From: Ignavibacteria bacterium
GTDB taxonomy: Bacteria; Bacteroidota; Ignavibacteria; Tepidaquicellales; OLB5
Length of the DNA stretch: 42,650 bases
Assembly: GCA_019912545.1 (NCBI GenBank)
Contig: JAIOIK010000013.1
Location: 1 to 42,650 of the forward strand
Reading direction: 5' to 3'
The position numbers and the translations under genes are program-made. Shown one piece after another: positions 32,805 through 42,532 of the stretch. The notes below the pieces were generated by a model. The model was not told where the DNA came from and searched no databases. It was given only the letters and a program-made list of their open reading frames with translations. Position 1 is the first letter of the stretch; each line of letters opens with the position of its first letter.

Positions 32805-33878
32805 CTAAGTACACGACAAAAAGTTGGAAACTTCATTAAATTGAGTCCTGTTATGAATAGAGCCATTTAACCGTTTTATAAATATATTAGTTATATAGTC
32901 AAATCCACTTCTAAAAATGCTTTTAGTTTTCCTGCCATGTATTTTAACGGTTATTTTTATTTCACTACTTAACCACAGACCAATGAGTATACACCAACTA
33001 TATGCTATGCTTACTAAAACTAACAATTTCTCTATTTTTTCCGCATCTGTCATATGGGTGTTTTCAAAATTAAATCCTCTGGTTTTAAAGACAAAAAAAA
33101 TATTTTCAATAATCCAGCGAAATTGATATTTCATTAATGAGTCTATATTGTCTTTATTGCTTACTACTGAACAATAATCTATTTTTGATTTCATTCCCGA
33201 AAGGTATAATTGAAACCCCTGTATTATGATTTTCTTTGGATGTTCTATGCATACTTTTTCCTTCCAATGCCTGAATATATCATTAATTGTCCTGCGGTTT
33301 TTCTTTAAAATACTTCCTATCTTAATTTGCTTGGGTAAACGTATATGAAATTCAAAATCTTGGTCTATTAAATATTTAAACCAGTATAAGCCTATAAACT
33401 CCCTATCGCCTAATAATGCTATTATCCTATGTCTTCCCTGTAATTTTATCGCTTTTTATAATAATTCTATCTTTTCTGATGTATTTGATGAACCGCCTTT
33501 TTCTAAGTTCTTCCAGTATAAGGGAAAGCACATATTTTTATATATTATTCCCCGCATTAATATATTTATCGGCTTTTTGCCAAATTTCCAGTTCGTTCAA
33601 TCCATTACTAAATAAAATCTTTCCTTCTTAGGCAACTGAGATACCACAAACATTGCATATTCATCCATATTCATCTTGAAATCCTTAAAGAAATTCTGCA
33701 ACCTTCGGTACCGGGATTCTTTCTTTATATTTAATTGCATTAAAGACAATATCCAGGAAAGATTTACTGTTGCTGTTAATATCAATGCCGGTATAAAACT
33801 GATAAATAAACTTATATAGGAATTCTTCCATTGGAAATGTAATTGCAATGTTAATTTTAATTTTTGTCGAGTACATAG
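32805..33878 (-). pseudogene. IS4-type insertion sequence with decayed transposase
   Basis: A 1074-base element with imperfect ends ctaagtacacgaca (32805-32818) and tgtcgagtacatag (33865-33878, inverse of ctatgtactcgaca). The transposase frame (33848 to 32805) carries SRYRRLQNFF, the D-x-TNW motif, LLGDREF and the family C-terminus RWIIENIFFVFKTRGFNFE, but two in-frame stop codons interrupt it: TGA 33597-33599, where the family has R in DRTNW, and TAA 33456-33458. The rest stays in one frame. Its stop codon TAG lies in the terminal repeat. No convincing target duplication was found. Confidence 0.85.
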
Positions 33879-34246
33879 CGAAACGAGACTAAACGATTAA
33901 TCCGTCTGAGCCGGATTGACCCGGAGTGTACCCCGTCCCTTTAATGCAGGACTCAACAGGGCTGGTGAAAAACAAACTCCTTTTCCGCCTAGTGGTTTCG
34001 GGTATGTAACCCGACCTGTCTGCAACAAGCAGACACGCCTCAGGTAAATATCTGGGGCCACCACTCGTTCCGACTATCGTCGGAACTCAGACACATTTTC
34101 CTGCGCCTTGATTCTGCTTGATAATTTTTTAACGGCAATTTTCATCGGCCGTTCAAAAGCCGGCACTTATTATAAGTGTGGGGAAGTGCCTGGGCAGGTT
34201 TGGAGAACTAAAAAACGAGACAGTTATGAATCTGCATATGCGCCGG
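33879..34246. repeat. Repeat-bearing stretch after the IS
   Basis: No gene is visible in 368 bases. It contains the second copy of the 90-base dispersed block (34063-34153; first at 12732-12820), with the perfect hairpin gttccgac-tatc-gtcggaac inside (34067-34086). A degenerate caggtaaatatctgg unit lies just before it (34041-34055). Confidence 0.6.
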
Positions 34247-35971
34247 TTACAATCGGGATTTATATTTAAGTTCTTTAAAATTTACTATCACTTCTGTGCC
34301 GCCGGTGTTATTCATAACAGCAGTGCCGTCAAGCTGTGAAGCCAGCCCGGTTATAAGCGATACCCCGAGCGAGCGGGTTTGTTCGGGGTCAAAATCTTCA
34401 GGCAGCCCTACGCCGTTATCGCATATTCTAAGCCGGTATGATTCATCTGGATTTTGGGTAATATCAAGAATAATTCTCCCTTTTTTTTCATCAAGAAATG
34501 CATGCTTAAGTGAATTTGATATTACTTCGTTGATGATAAGTCCAAGCGGTATAACGGTATCTATGCCAAAGTTTATTCCAAGCGCATTTTGTTTAAATCC
34601 AACGCGCTCAAATGAGACGCCGTATGCGGAATAAATATTTCTGGAAAGCATATTGATATATTCGCTCATTTCGGTTTTGGAAATGTTAGATGAGCGGTAA
34701 AGATTTTCATGGACAAGCGCCATTGCCTTAACACGGTTGCGGCTTGAATTTATTGCATCTATTGCCTCGGGGTTTTTGTAATGCTCCACCTGCATGTTCA
34801 GCAGGCTTGATATGACCTGCAGATTATTCTTAACGCGGTGATGAATTTCTTTAAGCATGATCTCTTTTTCTTCCAGCGATTCCCTGATTAGCTGTTCCTG
34901 TTTTTTCTTTTCGGTGATATCCTGCTTTATTGCGATATAATGAGTCGTATATCCGTTCTCATCAACTATCGGGCCGATCGAAGCGGATTCCCAGTATAGT
35001 TCGCCGCTTCTTTTCATGTTCAGGAACTCTCCATGCCACACTTTCCCGGAGGAGATCGTTTTCCACATTTCTTTATATGTATCGGCAGGAGTCTTCCCTG
35101 ATTGCAGCATCCTGGGATTCCTGCCGACTACATCATTTAGTGTATAACCTGTAAGCTCGGTAAAATAAGGATTAATGTACTCAATATTTCCTTTGGAATT
35201 TGTAATAATAATCGAGTTAGGGCTTTGCTCTATGCCCATTGAAAATTTCCGAATCTGGTCATATGCGCTTTTCTTTTCCCGCAGCTCTTCCCGGGCTTTG
35301 ATAAGCAGCATAGATATCTTTTCTTCATATTTCTTTGAGGAAGTGGTATCTTCATAATAAGCCAGTACACGGCTAACTGCTCCGTTTGCCTCAGTTACCG
35401 GATAAGAATATAATTTCAAGGGAATACTCTCACCGTTTCTCCTTTTTCTTAAAAGTTCAAGTCCCTCAATTCTTTGACCGCTAAATGCGGTCGCTCTGGT
35501 CTTTTCGAACTCAGCAAGTTTATCAGTCGGAACAATCGGCAGGAACTTACCAATCACCTCACTTTCTTTCCACCCGAACATTTTTTCTGCGGCGCGGTTC
35601 CAGATGCTTACTACTTTGCCATCTCTATCAATATCAAATATTGCGTATGGAGATGCTTCGATAACTGCATTAAGGTAATTAGATTTTTCAACGAGTTTTT
35701 CATCACTTGAATCAAGCACACGCGCGGCAAGATCGATCTTAGAGAAGTATTTTTTTAACAGGAAATAGAATATTATTGATGTTACGATAACGAAGAAGAT
35801 GCCTTTTGATACCGAAGCAATGAATTCACTAAACTGCCCGCCAAAGGATTGCATATGCAGAAAATCGGTGATGACTATCCAAAGCATAGATAGCAGAGCG
35901 TAAACCAGGATGATCCTTCTGGCATGTCCGGCTTCATTCAGCTTCTTAAGTTTTTCACTTAGATTATCCAT
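34247..35971 (-). CDS. Membrane sensor kinase, two PAS domains, HisKA_2 type
   Basis: A 574-residue protein with two N-terminal membrane segments (RIILVYALLSMLWIVITDFL; GIFFVIVTSIIFYFLLKKYF) separated by a short loop, then PAS domains (about 95-215 and 240-350), a HisKA_2-type dimerisation helix LKEIHHRVKNNLQVISSLLNMQ (acceptor His about 380), and ATPase boxes LIINEVISNSLKHAF and CDNGVGLPED. No response regulator lies beside it, so it is an orphan here. It is divergent from a DUF4239 gene. Confidence 0.9.
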   Translation of the reverse strand: MDNLSEKLKKLNEAGHARRIILVYALLSMLWIVITDFLHMQSFGGQFSEFIASVSKGIFFVIVTSIIFYFLLKKYFSKIDLAARVLDSSDEKLVEKSNYLNAVIEASPYAIFDIDRDGKVVSIWNRAAEKMFGWKESEVIGKFLPIVPTDKLAEFEKTRATAFSGQRIEGLELLRKRRNGESIPLKLYSYPVTEANGAVSRVLAYYEDTTSSKKYEEKISMLLIKAREELREKKSAYDQIRKFSMGIEQSPNSIIITNSKGNIEYINPYFTELTGYTLNDVVGRNPRMLQSGKTPADTYKEMWKTISSGKVWHGEFLNMKRSGELYWESASIGPIVDENGYTTHYIAIKQDITEKKKQEQLIRESLEEKEIMLKEIHHRVKNNLQVISSLLNMQVEHYKNPEAIDAINSSRNRVKAMALVHENLYRSSNISKTEMSEYINMLSRNIYSAYGVSFERVGFKQNALGINFGIDTVIPLGLIINEVISNSLKHAFLDEKKGRIILDITQNPDESYRLRICDNGVGLPEDFDPEQTRSLGVSLITGLASQLDGTAVMNNTGGTEVIVNFKELKYKSRL

Positions 35972-35991
35972 TTTACATCAAATAATAGTTC

Positions 35992-36133
35992 ATCACCCGC
36001 AATGAGCGAAGGTAAAGTTTACTAATTAGTTAATAACACAAAACCTGCTAAACGACATGTATCACCATAATATATGACTTTTATGTCTAATAGTAAATAC
36101 AACATTATGTAATAATAATCTTTTGCGGGTGAT
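35992..36133. promoter_or_regulatory. Inverted 10-base repeats at both ends of a divergent intergenic region
   Basis: atcacccgca (35992-36001) lies 21 bases upstream of the kinase start and tgcgggtgat (36124-36133) lies 48 bases before the DUF4239 gene. They are perfect inverse copies, placed symmetrically in the 210-base divergent region. A shared regulator site or a remnant element are both possible. Confidence 0.45.
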
Positions 36134-36181
36134 AATCATTGATTACTTGTATAAGTTTTATATAAAGTATATTTTAGTATT

Positions 36182-36964
36182 ATGAAATTCCTGATAGATC
36201 TTCACCCCGCAATAGCAGTACCTCTGCTTTGTATCATTACACTTTTTATAAGTTTCCTTGGGCTTAAACTTGTAAGGAAGAGGTTTGAACAGGATACCTT
36301 AAAAGAAAACCACGAAGTAGGCGGACTGATATTCAATGCATTCGGGCTGATATATGCAGTGCTGGTTGCATTTGTTGTATTTGCAACATGGACGGAATAC
36401 GATGATTCTAAGAAAAATACAGACCTTGAGGCAATTGAAATATCCGACCTGTTCCGTAACTCGATGGCTCTTCCGGATTCGGCAAGAGAAGTAATCAAGC
36501 AATCGCTTACCCAATACTTAGATGATGTCATAAGCGATGAATGGCCTGTGCTTGACCAGGGGAAAGCAAGCAGTAAAACAGCAGCAAGTTTTGACAGGGT
36601 CTGGGAAATTTATACGAAAACGGATGTTAAGAACATTACCAACGTGTATGTTTACCAGGAGTCATTGAAGCATTTGAACGACCTGGGAGAGCGAAGAAGA
36701 ACACGCCTTTTTGACAGCACTAATAATATTCCAGGGATTATATGGGCGACGCTTTTGTTCGGCGGGATAATGACCATTATATATACATACTTTTTCAGCA
36801 CGAAGAAATTTATGCCGCAATACATGATGACGGCTGCGCTGACTATACTGAATACCCTGATATTGTATATGATATACATTCTTGATAATCCGTTTGCAGG
36901 GTATATAAAGATAGATACTAAGCCATATGAAGTGACGTTGCAGCTGATTAAAATGGGAATGTAA
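36182..36964 (+). CDS. DUF4239 (bestrophin-like) membrane protein
   Basis: A 260-residue protein with about four hydrophobic segments (AVPLLCIITLFISFLGLKL, FGLIYAVLVAFVVFATW, WATLLFGGIMTIIYTYFF, LTILNTLILYMIYIL). The spans and the middle soluble helix match DUF4239, found across bacteria with unknown function. It is divergent from an orphan sensor kinase. Confidence 0.8.
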   Translation: MKFLIDLHPAIAVPLLCIITLFISFLGLKLVRKRFEQDTLKENHEVGGLIFNAFGLIYAVLVAFVVFATWTEYDDSKKNTDLEAIEISDLFRNSMALPDSAREVIKQSLTQYLDDVISDEWPVLDQGKASSKTAASFDRVWEIYTKTDVKNITNVYVYQESLKHLNDLGERRRTRLFDSTNNIPGIIWATLLFGGIMTIIYTYFFSTKKFMPQYMMTAALTILNTLILYMIYILDNPFAGYIKIDTKPYEVTLQLIKMGM

Positions 36965-37239
36965 GTTGATTCATCGGATTGCAGATTCGTCAGATTTATC
37001 AGATTAAAAGATTTCGCCTGCCTGCCGCAGGCAGGGAATTCGGATTATTTAGAATTCGTATTTCGGATGGGTGATTTCGGATTTAAGAATAAGGAATTTG
37101 TACAGATTGGAAGTAAAAAGCCTTTGCCACGAATTTACACGAATTATAATTAACAAGAATTCAACAGCAGCATCGATGCAGTTGGTGCACTCCAAAATAA
37201 TCAAATGCGTTCCCTACAGGTTCAAAGAACCCAAAATTC
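36965..37239. repeat. Intergenic degenerate repeats
   Basis: The gap of 275 bases holds a perfect hairpin cctgcctg-ccg-caggcagg (37017-37035), a run of ttcggat / gatttcgga units (37041-37085), and a half-copy of the element at 22762-22857 (atgcgttccctac, 37205-37217). No gene is supported. Confidence 0.5.
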
Positions 37240-38211
37240 TTACCATGGAGCTTTCAGGCCCATGCTATCAAGCTTATCGGTAAACTCATCGCGCTCGCGG
37301 TTCTTTTTCAGCTGACCGTCATCTTTCACCCAGCCGAATGATTTAGCCCGCTCAACCGCTGCAGCATTATTACCCTGTGATATCAGCGTCAGCACTTCCA
37401 GCTCAAGCCGGGTTAAGTTTGCGGAGTTCACGCGATAGTCAAGGAATGCCTCCCATGCCGCCGGGCACCACTTTGCAACAATTTCATTCCCTATGATCTC
37501 AGCGTAACAGCGGATCTCGTACTGCGCATGTGAATCCATTCGCAGATACAGGAAATGGAATAAATTATGGAGATCAACTTTCCAGTATGCCTCTGTGTAT
37601 GTGCTTAGCGGAAGATCTTTTCTTGCCTGTTCACGGGCAATGCCTGCTTTGAGGCGCTCTTCATAAACCTCGCGGGCAAGGGATTGCAGGTAGCGCTCTT
37701 TTTCGCTTAGAGTTTTGCCTGCGTCTGATTCAGCAAATCCGGCGGAGCCCTGGCGGTTACCTGAGGCCTGTATGCGCCACTCATCGTGACCTGTTGCCTG
37801 CGCGGAATCAATCGCAACACTATAGCGCGTTGAATATTCATTAACGTTTGCGGTGCGGTGGCGTATCCATTGACGCCAGCAATCCATTGGCACACGAACG
37901 TGGAGTTTCAGCTCACACATTTCAAAAGGAGTTGTGTGATGGTGGCGCATTAAATAGCGGATGAGGCCGCGGTCTTCATGAACTTTTTTTGTGCCTTTGC
38001 CGTATGATACGCGCGCTGCCTGTACTATGGATTCATCCGAGCCCATGTAATCGATCAGGCGAACAAATCCGTCATCAAGCACTTTGAACGGCTTGCCAAG
38101 CACTTCATCAAGTGCGGGTACAGTGGGACGGGTGAGGGATTCTACCTGTGGATTAGCTTCGGGAATTTCTTCGGTGTATTCTTTATTATCGTTCTGGTTG
38201 CTATTTGCCAT
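37240..38211 (-). CDS. thyX: FAD-dependent thymidylate synthase
   Basis: A 323-residue ThyX, making dTMP from dUMP with reduced flavin. The signature RHRTANVNEYSTRYS (with the conserved RHR and S-x-R) follows FEMCELKLHVRVPMDCWRQW; the C-terminal half carries DLHNLFHFLYLRMDSHAQYEIR. The ATG at 38211 is preferred; a TTG 30 bases upstream (38241) would add ten residues. It stands alone. Its presence means ThyA need not be present. Confidence 0.93.
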   Translation of the reverse strand: MANSNQNDNKEYTEEIPEANPQVESLTRPTVPALDEVLGKPFKVLDDGFVRLIDYMGSDESIVQAARVSYGKGTKKVHEDRGLIRYLMRHHHTTPFEMCELKLHVRVPMDCWRQWIRHRTANVNEYSTRYSVAIDSAQATGHDEWRIQASGNRQGSAGFAESDAGKTLSEKERYLQSLAREVYEERLKAGIAREQARKDLPLSTYTEAYWKVDLHNLFHFLYLRMDSHAQYEIRCYAEIIGNEIVAKWCPAAWEAFLDYRVNSANLTRLELEVLTLISQGNNAAAVERAKSFGWVKDDGQLKKNRERDEFTDKLDSMGLKAPW

Positions 38212-38423
38212 TATTTTATTGTTAAACAATACTTTAAGCAATTTAGATCTAAGAAGATCTGTGCCTGCGGTATTGTGTAGTAAAATTTATTGATTGCCCG
38301 CAAAATAACTAAATTAATGGAATGATTAAAGGATTTAAGGCTTAACACATAAAGAATGATAGATTATATAAATACTACTTTGTTGAATTGTAGTACTTTT
38401 TGTATATGTAAGAAATTTTATAC

Positions 38424-38454
38424 TTGACTTACTTTATAGATATTTCTAACTTTG
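38424..38454 (+). promoter_or_regulatory. Probable promoter of vapBC
   Basis: TTGACT (38424-38429), a 17-base spacer, and TAACTTTG (38447-38454), which fits the TAnnTTTG -7 element of Bacteroidota. The start would lie near 38461, about 24 bases before vapB. GAGG nine bases upstream of the ATG serves as ribosome binding site. Confidence 0.5.
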
Positions 38455-38484
38455 GACAATTGAAAAAAAAAGCCGAGGTTATAA

Positions 38485-38715
38485 ATGGAATCGTCAATTG
38501 TTACAACAAAGGGGCAAATAGTTATCCCGTCTAAAATCAGAAAAAAGTACAATATAAAGAACGGAACCAAGGTCCATTTTTATGAAGAAAAAGGTCAAAT
38601 AAAGATTGTACCCATTACGCCGGAAACGATAAGAGAAAACTTCGGGATATTGGGTACTAAGGGTAGAATGCTAAAGGCTCTTGCTGAAGAAAAAAAGAAA
38701 GAACGTGAATTATGA
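38485..38715 (+). CDS. vapB: AbrB/VapB-type antitoxin
   Basis: A 76-residue protein with the swapped-hairpin AbrB domain: SSIVTTKGQIVIPSKIRKKYNI and GTKVHFYEEKGQIKIVPI. The C-terminal helix (about 50-76, Lys-rich) should bind the toxin. Its stop overlaps the vapC start as ATGA (38712-38715). It likely represses its own operon. Confidence 0.88.
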   Translation: MESSIVTTKGQIVIPSKIRKKYNIKNGTKVHFYEEKGQIKIVPITPETIRENFGILGTKGRMLKALAEEKKKEREL

Positions 38716-39113
38716 AACGATATGTACTGGATACGTATTCTATAATAGCATACCTGGAAGGAGAGAGTTCCGGTAAAGGATTAATACCAATCCTGGAAAA
38801 TGCTGTAGAAGACAAAGCAAAACTTTTTTTATCAGTTGTAAACTGGGGCGAAGTTTATTATATAACACTGCGGGAAGGCGGAAAAGAACGCGCAGAAATT
38901 TACCGTTCGATTATAGATAAATACCCGATAGAAGTAATTGATGCAGATAAGAACTTAACTTTACTTGCTGCAAAATATAAAGCGCATTATAAAATGAGTT
39001 ACGCTGATGCATATGCCGCGGGGCTTGCAGAAATGAAAAAAGCGGAGCTTGTCACAGGCGATAAAGAGTTTAAACAAGTAGTAAATGAACTGAAAATTGT
39101 ATGGCTAGCATGA
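38712..39113 (+). CDS. vapC: VapC-type PIN-domain toxin
   Basis: A 133-residue PIN ribonuclease. The four acidic residues of the active site are visible: D7 in VLDTYSII, E47 in NWGEVYY, D99 in SYADAYAA and D117 in TGDKEF. VapC toxins cleave specific RNAs, often tRNA or rRNA. It is coupled to vapB by a 4-base overlap and appears complete. Confidence 0.9.
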   Translation: MKRYVLDTYSIIAYLEGESSGKGLIPILENAVEDKAKLFLSVVNWGEVYYITLREGGKERAEIYRSIIDKYPIEVIDADKNLTLLAAKYKAHYKMSYADAYAAGLAEMKKAELVTGDKEFKQVVNELKIVWLA

Positions 39114-39163
39114 ATGCATACATTCAGAAATTAGAAATTTTCAGGCTTTTAAACGGGAAGACT

Positions 39164-40468
39164 TTAATATCCGCTGTTGGTGTTATCCCCACCGTTCTGT
39201 GAATTTTTCTTCCGGAATTTTTGCCAGATAATTTCGGTGATAAAGGAGGCTATGAGCAGTGCGATCATTGTATAAACTGCTTCAGGCGCTTTGCGATAAG
39301 TATAAACCTCAAGTATAAAGAACATAATTATGCAGAGCACAAGCGATACGGCAACTATCCATGCCTTTGCTCCTGTTCGCTTTAATATCCTTAAATGACC
39401 GGCATTAACTGCAGCATAAACAAGCAGGAACGCACCCGAACCCATCATTGCAATACCGGCAAGATCGAAAAATAAAATGAAACATATTACAAGCAGCGCT
39501 GTTATTAAAAGTCCGCCTGTTGCGCCTTTCGCAACGCTGCGTGAAAATACTGCGGGAAGCTCGCCCTCTTTTGCTATCATGTAACTTACATTTGCGCCGC
39601 CAAAAAGTGTTGCATTAATTGCCGATGCTGTTGAAAATAATGCCGCTATTGCTATGAGCTTAAATCCAAACATCCCAAGGAATGGCTTTGCCGCCTCAGC
39701 AAGCGCAAAGTCACGGGAGGCAAGAATTTGAGAAGATGAAAGATTCCCGGTAACGGTAATTGAAACCCCAAGGTAGATAAGAATTACCATGAACACCGCA
39801 ATATATAATGCTTTAGGCAGGGTATTTGCAGGATTATCCATATTTCCAGCAGTATTGGTTATGAGCCCGAACCCTTCATAACCGATAAAAAGCACACCGG
39901 CTCCGAAGAAAATATATTCAGTTGAATTCCAGTGAACCGGCGAAAGATCTGCCGGGTGAATGAAGAATAATCCCGCCGCAGTGAATAAAACAAGTATGCT
40001 GACCTTAACTGTAACAATGAATGTTTCGGCTTTGCCAACATCACCTGCGCCAAGCATGTTAAGCGTGGTAAAAAGTATTACAGCTCCCGCAGCAACTGCT
40101 TTGATAAGAACAGGTGAGGGGCTTGCAGTGAAAAACGTCATGGCGTAAGATGAAAATCCCTGCGCGTATAATGCTATTGCGATCACGTAACCGATCCACA
40201 TGAAGAGGTTCAAGCCGCCGGATATTGTGCCCGTGCCCCAGCCTTTGGAAAGGAATTCAACTGCGCCGCCGGAGGTGGGAAACTTTGCTCCAAGCTTTGC
40301 ATAGGAGTAAGTTGAAAACAAAGCGACAACTCCCCCGATAAGAAACGAAAGCCACATTGCCCCGCCGGATGCTTCGGCAACAACGCCGAGGATGGAGAAG
40401 ATTCCTGCGCCTATCATTCCGCCGATACCGATGGAGATTGCTGCGATAAGCGAGATGCGGTTTTTCAT
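39164..40468 (-). CDS. APC family amino-acid permease
   Basis: A 434-residue transporter with about twelve hydrophobic segments. The first carries GIGGMIGAGIFSILG, the substrate-binding unwound helix of APC transporters, and FIGYEGFGLITNTAGNMDNPANTLPKAL is another conserved block. It imports or exchanges amino acids; the substrate is not clear. It lies between convergent vapC and a repeat-bearing intergenic region. Confidence 0.9.
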   Translation of the reverse strand: MKNRISLIAAISIGIGGMIGAGIFSILGVVAEASGGAMWLSFLIGGVVALFSTYSYAKLGAKFPTSGGAVEFLSKGWGTGTISGGLNLFMWIGYVIAIALYAQGFSSYAMTFFTASPSPVLIKAVAAGAVILFTTLNMLGAGDVGKAETFIVTVKVSILVLFTAAGLFFIHPADLSPVHWNSTEYIFFGAGVLFIGYEGFGLITNTAGNMDNPANTLPKALYIAVFMVILIYLGVSITVTGNLSSSQILASRDFALAEAAKPFLGMFGFKLIAIAALFSTASAINATLFGGANVSYMIAKEGELPAVFSRSVAKGATGGLLITALLVICFILFFDLAGIAMMGSGAFLLVYAAVNAGHLRILKRTGAKAWIVAVSLVLCIIMFFILEVYTYRKAPEAVYTMIALLIASFITEIIWQKFRKKNSQNGGDNTNSGY

Positions 40469-40781
40469 GCTTTAGCCGGTAATTTCATTGATTATCACGA
40501 ATTTACAATTAATTTTGATATAGTTGTAAGGAGAAAAAAGAGTAGAAAATTCCAAGTACTACACAGGAAACGAATCATTATTTTAAAATGCCTTTTGACC
40601 ACCCCGTCTTTCGCTTCGCGAAATCCACCCCTCCTTAAAAAAGGAGGGGAGCTTCTTAGAAACACCTTATGGAACTTTGCAAATAAGAAACCCGCCTGCA
40701 GGAGGCGGGTCATGAATCAACTTTGGAAACGATAGAATGCTTCAGTCTCTGGCAAGCCAGACACCTACAAAAACCAAGGTA
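40469..40781. repeat. Intergenic repeats and terminator
   Basis: The 313-base gap carries a perfect hairpin cccctcctt-aaaa-aaggagggg (40628-40649), which resembles common GC-rich dispersed repeats, a terminator (40683-40710) and a small palindrome tctggc-aa-gccaga (40748-40761). No gene is supported. Confidence 0.55.
40683..40710 (-). terminator. Terminator of beta-propeller gene
   Basis: acccgcct-gcagg-aggcgggt (40690-40710). On the minus strand the stem is followed by ttcttattt, a T-rich tract. It lies 72 bases after the stop of the minus-strand gene. Confidence 0.65.
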
Positions 40782-42443
40782 CTATGGAGTTACTTCGACC
40801 CAGTACATATCATTGCCTTTTGATGCAACAAATGTAACAAGCCCGGCATCGTTAATGTTTAAGTTGTTGTAAGCAGAATATTCATCGCCAACAGGTTTAT
40901 TGTTGATGTAAAGCCTGTATTTATATATATAAATATTCTTAACCGGCTGGTTGCCTGCAAAGTAAAGAAGCTTTCCGTTTACCAGTTTTATATCAGAAAT
41001 GTTATCAAATTCTTTACTATTGCCTTTATTGCTTATGACTCTGTATTTGAATATATAATTGTCATAATCGGTATTTTTACCTACGCTGAATGCATAGTTG
41101 CCGCTCTTATCGCTTGTTATGGTGGCTCCCGTCTTCCAGTCAATTGTATTTATTATATCATACGGTCCATAGCTTTCATCACCAAGGAAGAAATAGCATT
41201 TATCGACCTGCTTCTTTTCATAGTTGCCGTAGTTTGTGGCTGAATATGTAAAGCCATCTTTTGAAAGCCACATGAAATCTGATATGTAATCATACTTTCC
41301 GCTGAGAATTTCCTCCCCGCTGACGACGACTGATTTGTTATTCTTATCAGAAGCAACATAGGCTGCGCGGCCGGAGGGATCAAACTTTACGTTCAAAATA
41401 GAGTTGTATGAAGCGCTTTGTTTGCCATCATAAACAAGACGGTTTTCATAAATGATATCGCCCTTCTTATCGGTTTTTTCTTCAGATGTAACGTAGGCAA
41501 GCTTTCCGGAAGGAGAGTAAAGAAAGTTATTGATGTATCCTTCGATAGTCTTTACCGGTTCGCCGCCGTGCATTAAAGTTGAGCGGGATTTATACTCTCC
41601 GATCGAATCCTGCCCTGAGTAAACCGGAATTCCCGCATTATCAAAAACGATCGGTCCGTAGATCCAGTCGAAGCTTTTGTATTCTTTATCACCCTTTACA
41701 ACAAATGTGTTTCCGCGCTCCATATAAAATACGCCGGATGATTTAGCAATGTAACAGGGTACATCCTGCGCATCAAATGTAAGCTCATACCAGCCTATAT
41801 CGGAATAATGCTTCTGTTCGGTATCGCCAATAACGAGGAATGTCTCGGAACCGATTCTTGCAATGTAATACGGCTGGCCGGATTTGGTGAATCCTACAAA
41901 TCCCTGCGGCTCGCCTTCAGCGTATCTATCAGGTACGTAAGAAAGGCGTACTTCATCGTAGGCCTTGCTTTTGGAAAAAGAGCCGGATCTTGTATCGTAT
42001 GCAATAAGATATTCTTTTTCGGATTCTCTTACTCCAAAGTATATCTTTCCGTCATTTATTGCCCAGCCGTCTTTGATATCTTCATATGTTGCTAAGACTT
42101 CGTTATTTTTCAGAAGTGAATATGTAAAAGTTGTATCTGTAAGATTGGTGGATGCAATTATGTATGAATTTCCATCAGTATCAAACAGGGCATTATACTG
42201 GTTGGCATAGCTAAATTCAATTGACGAACCCTTTGGAGTGATGACGGTATATTTCCTGGTTAAAGTATCATAGCTGAAGAATACCCAACCGCCGGATTTG
42301 GAGTCGTAAGAAATTGAATACGCATCATTATATGCGCCGGCAGATGAAATTGTTGTGATAAGTTTTTGATTCACAGACTGTGAATTTGCTGTGAAAGCAC
42401 AGAGAAAAACTGTAAAAAACAGTAATATTGCGGCTTTTTTCAT
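40782..42443 (-). CDS. Secreted beta-propeller-like protein, unknown function
   Basis: A 553-residue exported protein. Signal peptide LLFFTVFLCAFTANSQS (cleaved near residue 22). The mature part consists of repeated blade-like units with recurring GYxYxSG/GKLAYVTSE, SGRAAYVASD, GNYAFSVG patterns, about 40-60 residues each, suggestive of a WD40-like or TolB-like beta-propeller. No catalytic motif is visible. Possible role: binding scaffold in the periplasm or outer surface. No Shine-Dalgarno; leader is A-rich. Confidence 0.65.
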   Translation of the reverse strand: MKKAAILLFFTVFLCAFTANSQSVNQKLITTISSAGAYNDAYSISYDSKSGGWVFFSYDTLTRKYTVITPKGSSIEFSYANQYNALFDTDGNSYIIASTNLTDTTFTYSLLKNNEVLATYEDIKDGWAINDGKIYFGVRESEKEYLIAYDTRSGSFSKSKAYDEVRLSYVPDRYAEGEPQGFVGFTKSGQPYYIARIGSETFLVIGDTEQKHYSDIGWYELTFDAQDVPCYIAKSSGVFYMERGNTFVVKGDKEYKSFDWIYGPIVFDNAGIPVYSGQDSIGEYKSRSTLMHGGEPVKTIEGYINNFLYSPSGKLAYVTSEEKTDKKGDIIYENRLVYDGKQSASYNSILNVKFDPSGRAAYVASDKNNKSVVVSGEEILSGKYDYISDFMWLSKDGFTYSATNYGNYEKKQVDKCYFFLGDESYGPYDIINTIDWKTGATITSDKSGNYAFSVGKNTDYDNYIFKYRVISNKGNSKEFDNISDIKLVNGKLLYFAGNQPVKNIYIYKYRLYINNKPVGDEYSAYNNLNINDAGLVTFVASKGNDMYWVEVTP

Positions 42444-42500
42444 ATTTTTTTGGGAGATTTAATTTCGGTTAGTACAAAGATAATCAAAGAAATATCAATG

Positions 42501-42528
42501 AACAATTAACAATGAACAATTAACAATG
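42501..42528. repeat. 14-base tandem direct repeat
   Basis: aacaattaacaatg occurs twice head to tail (42501-42514, 42515-42528), with a partial unit before it and aaca after it. It abuts the end of an insertion element. Such short AT repeats are common between genes in this phylum. Confidence 0.6.
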
Positions 42529-42532
42529 AACA

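Noticed and set aside
33685-33876. Second-frame start of the IS4 transposase
   Set aside because: The frame starting at 33848 contains the conserved SRYRRLQNFF and continues through DRTNW-like and DREF motifs, so no frameshift is needed.
42496-42531. CRISPR-like tandem repeat
   Set aside because: Units are 14 bases, head to tail and without spacers; no cas genes are nearby.
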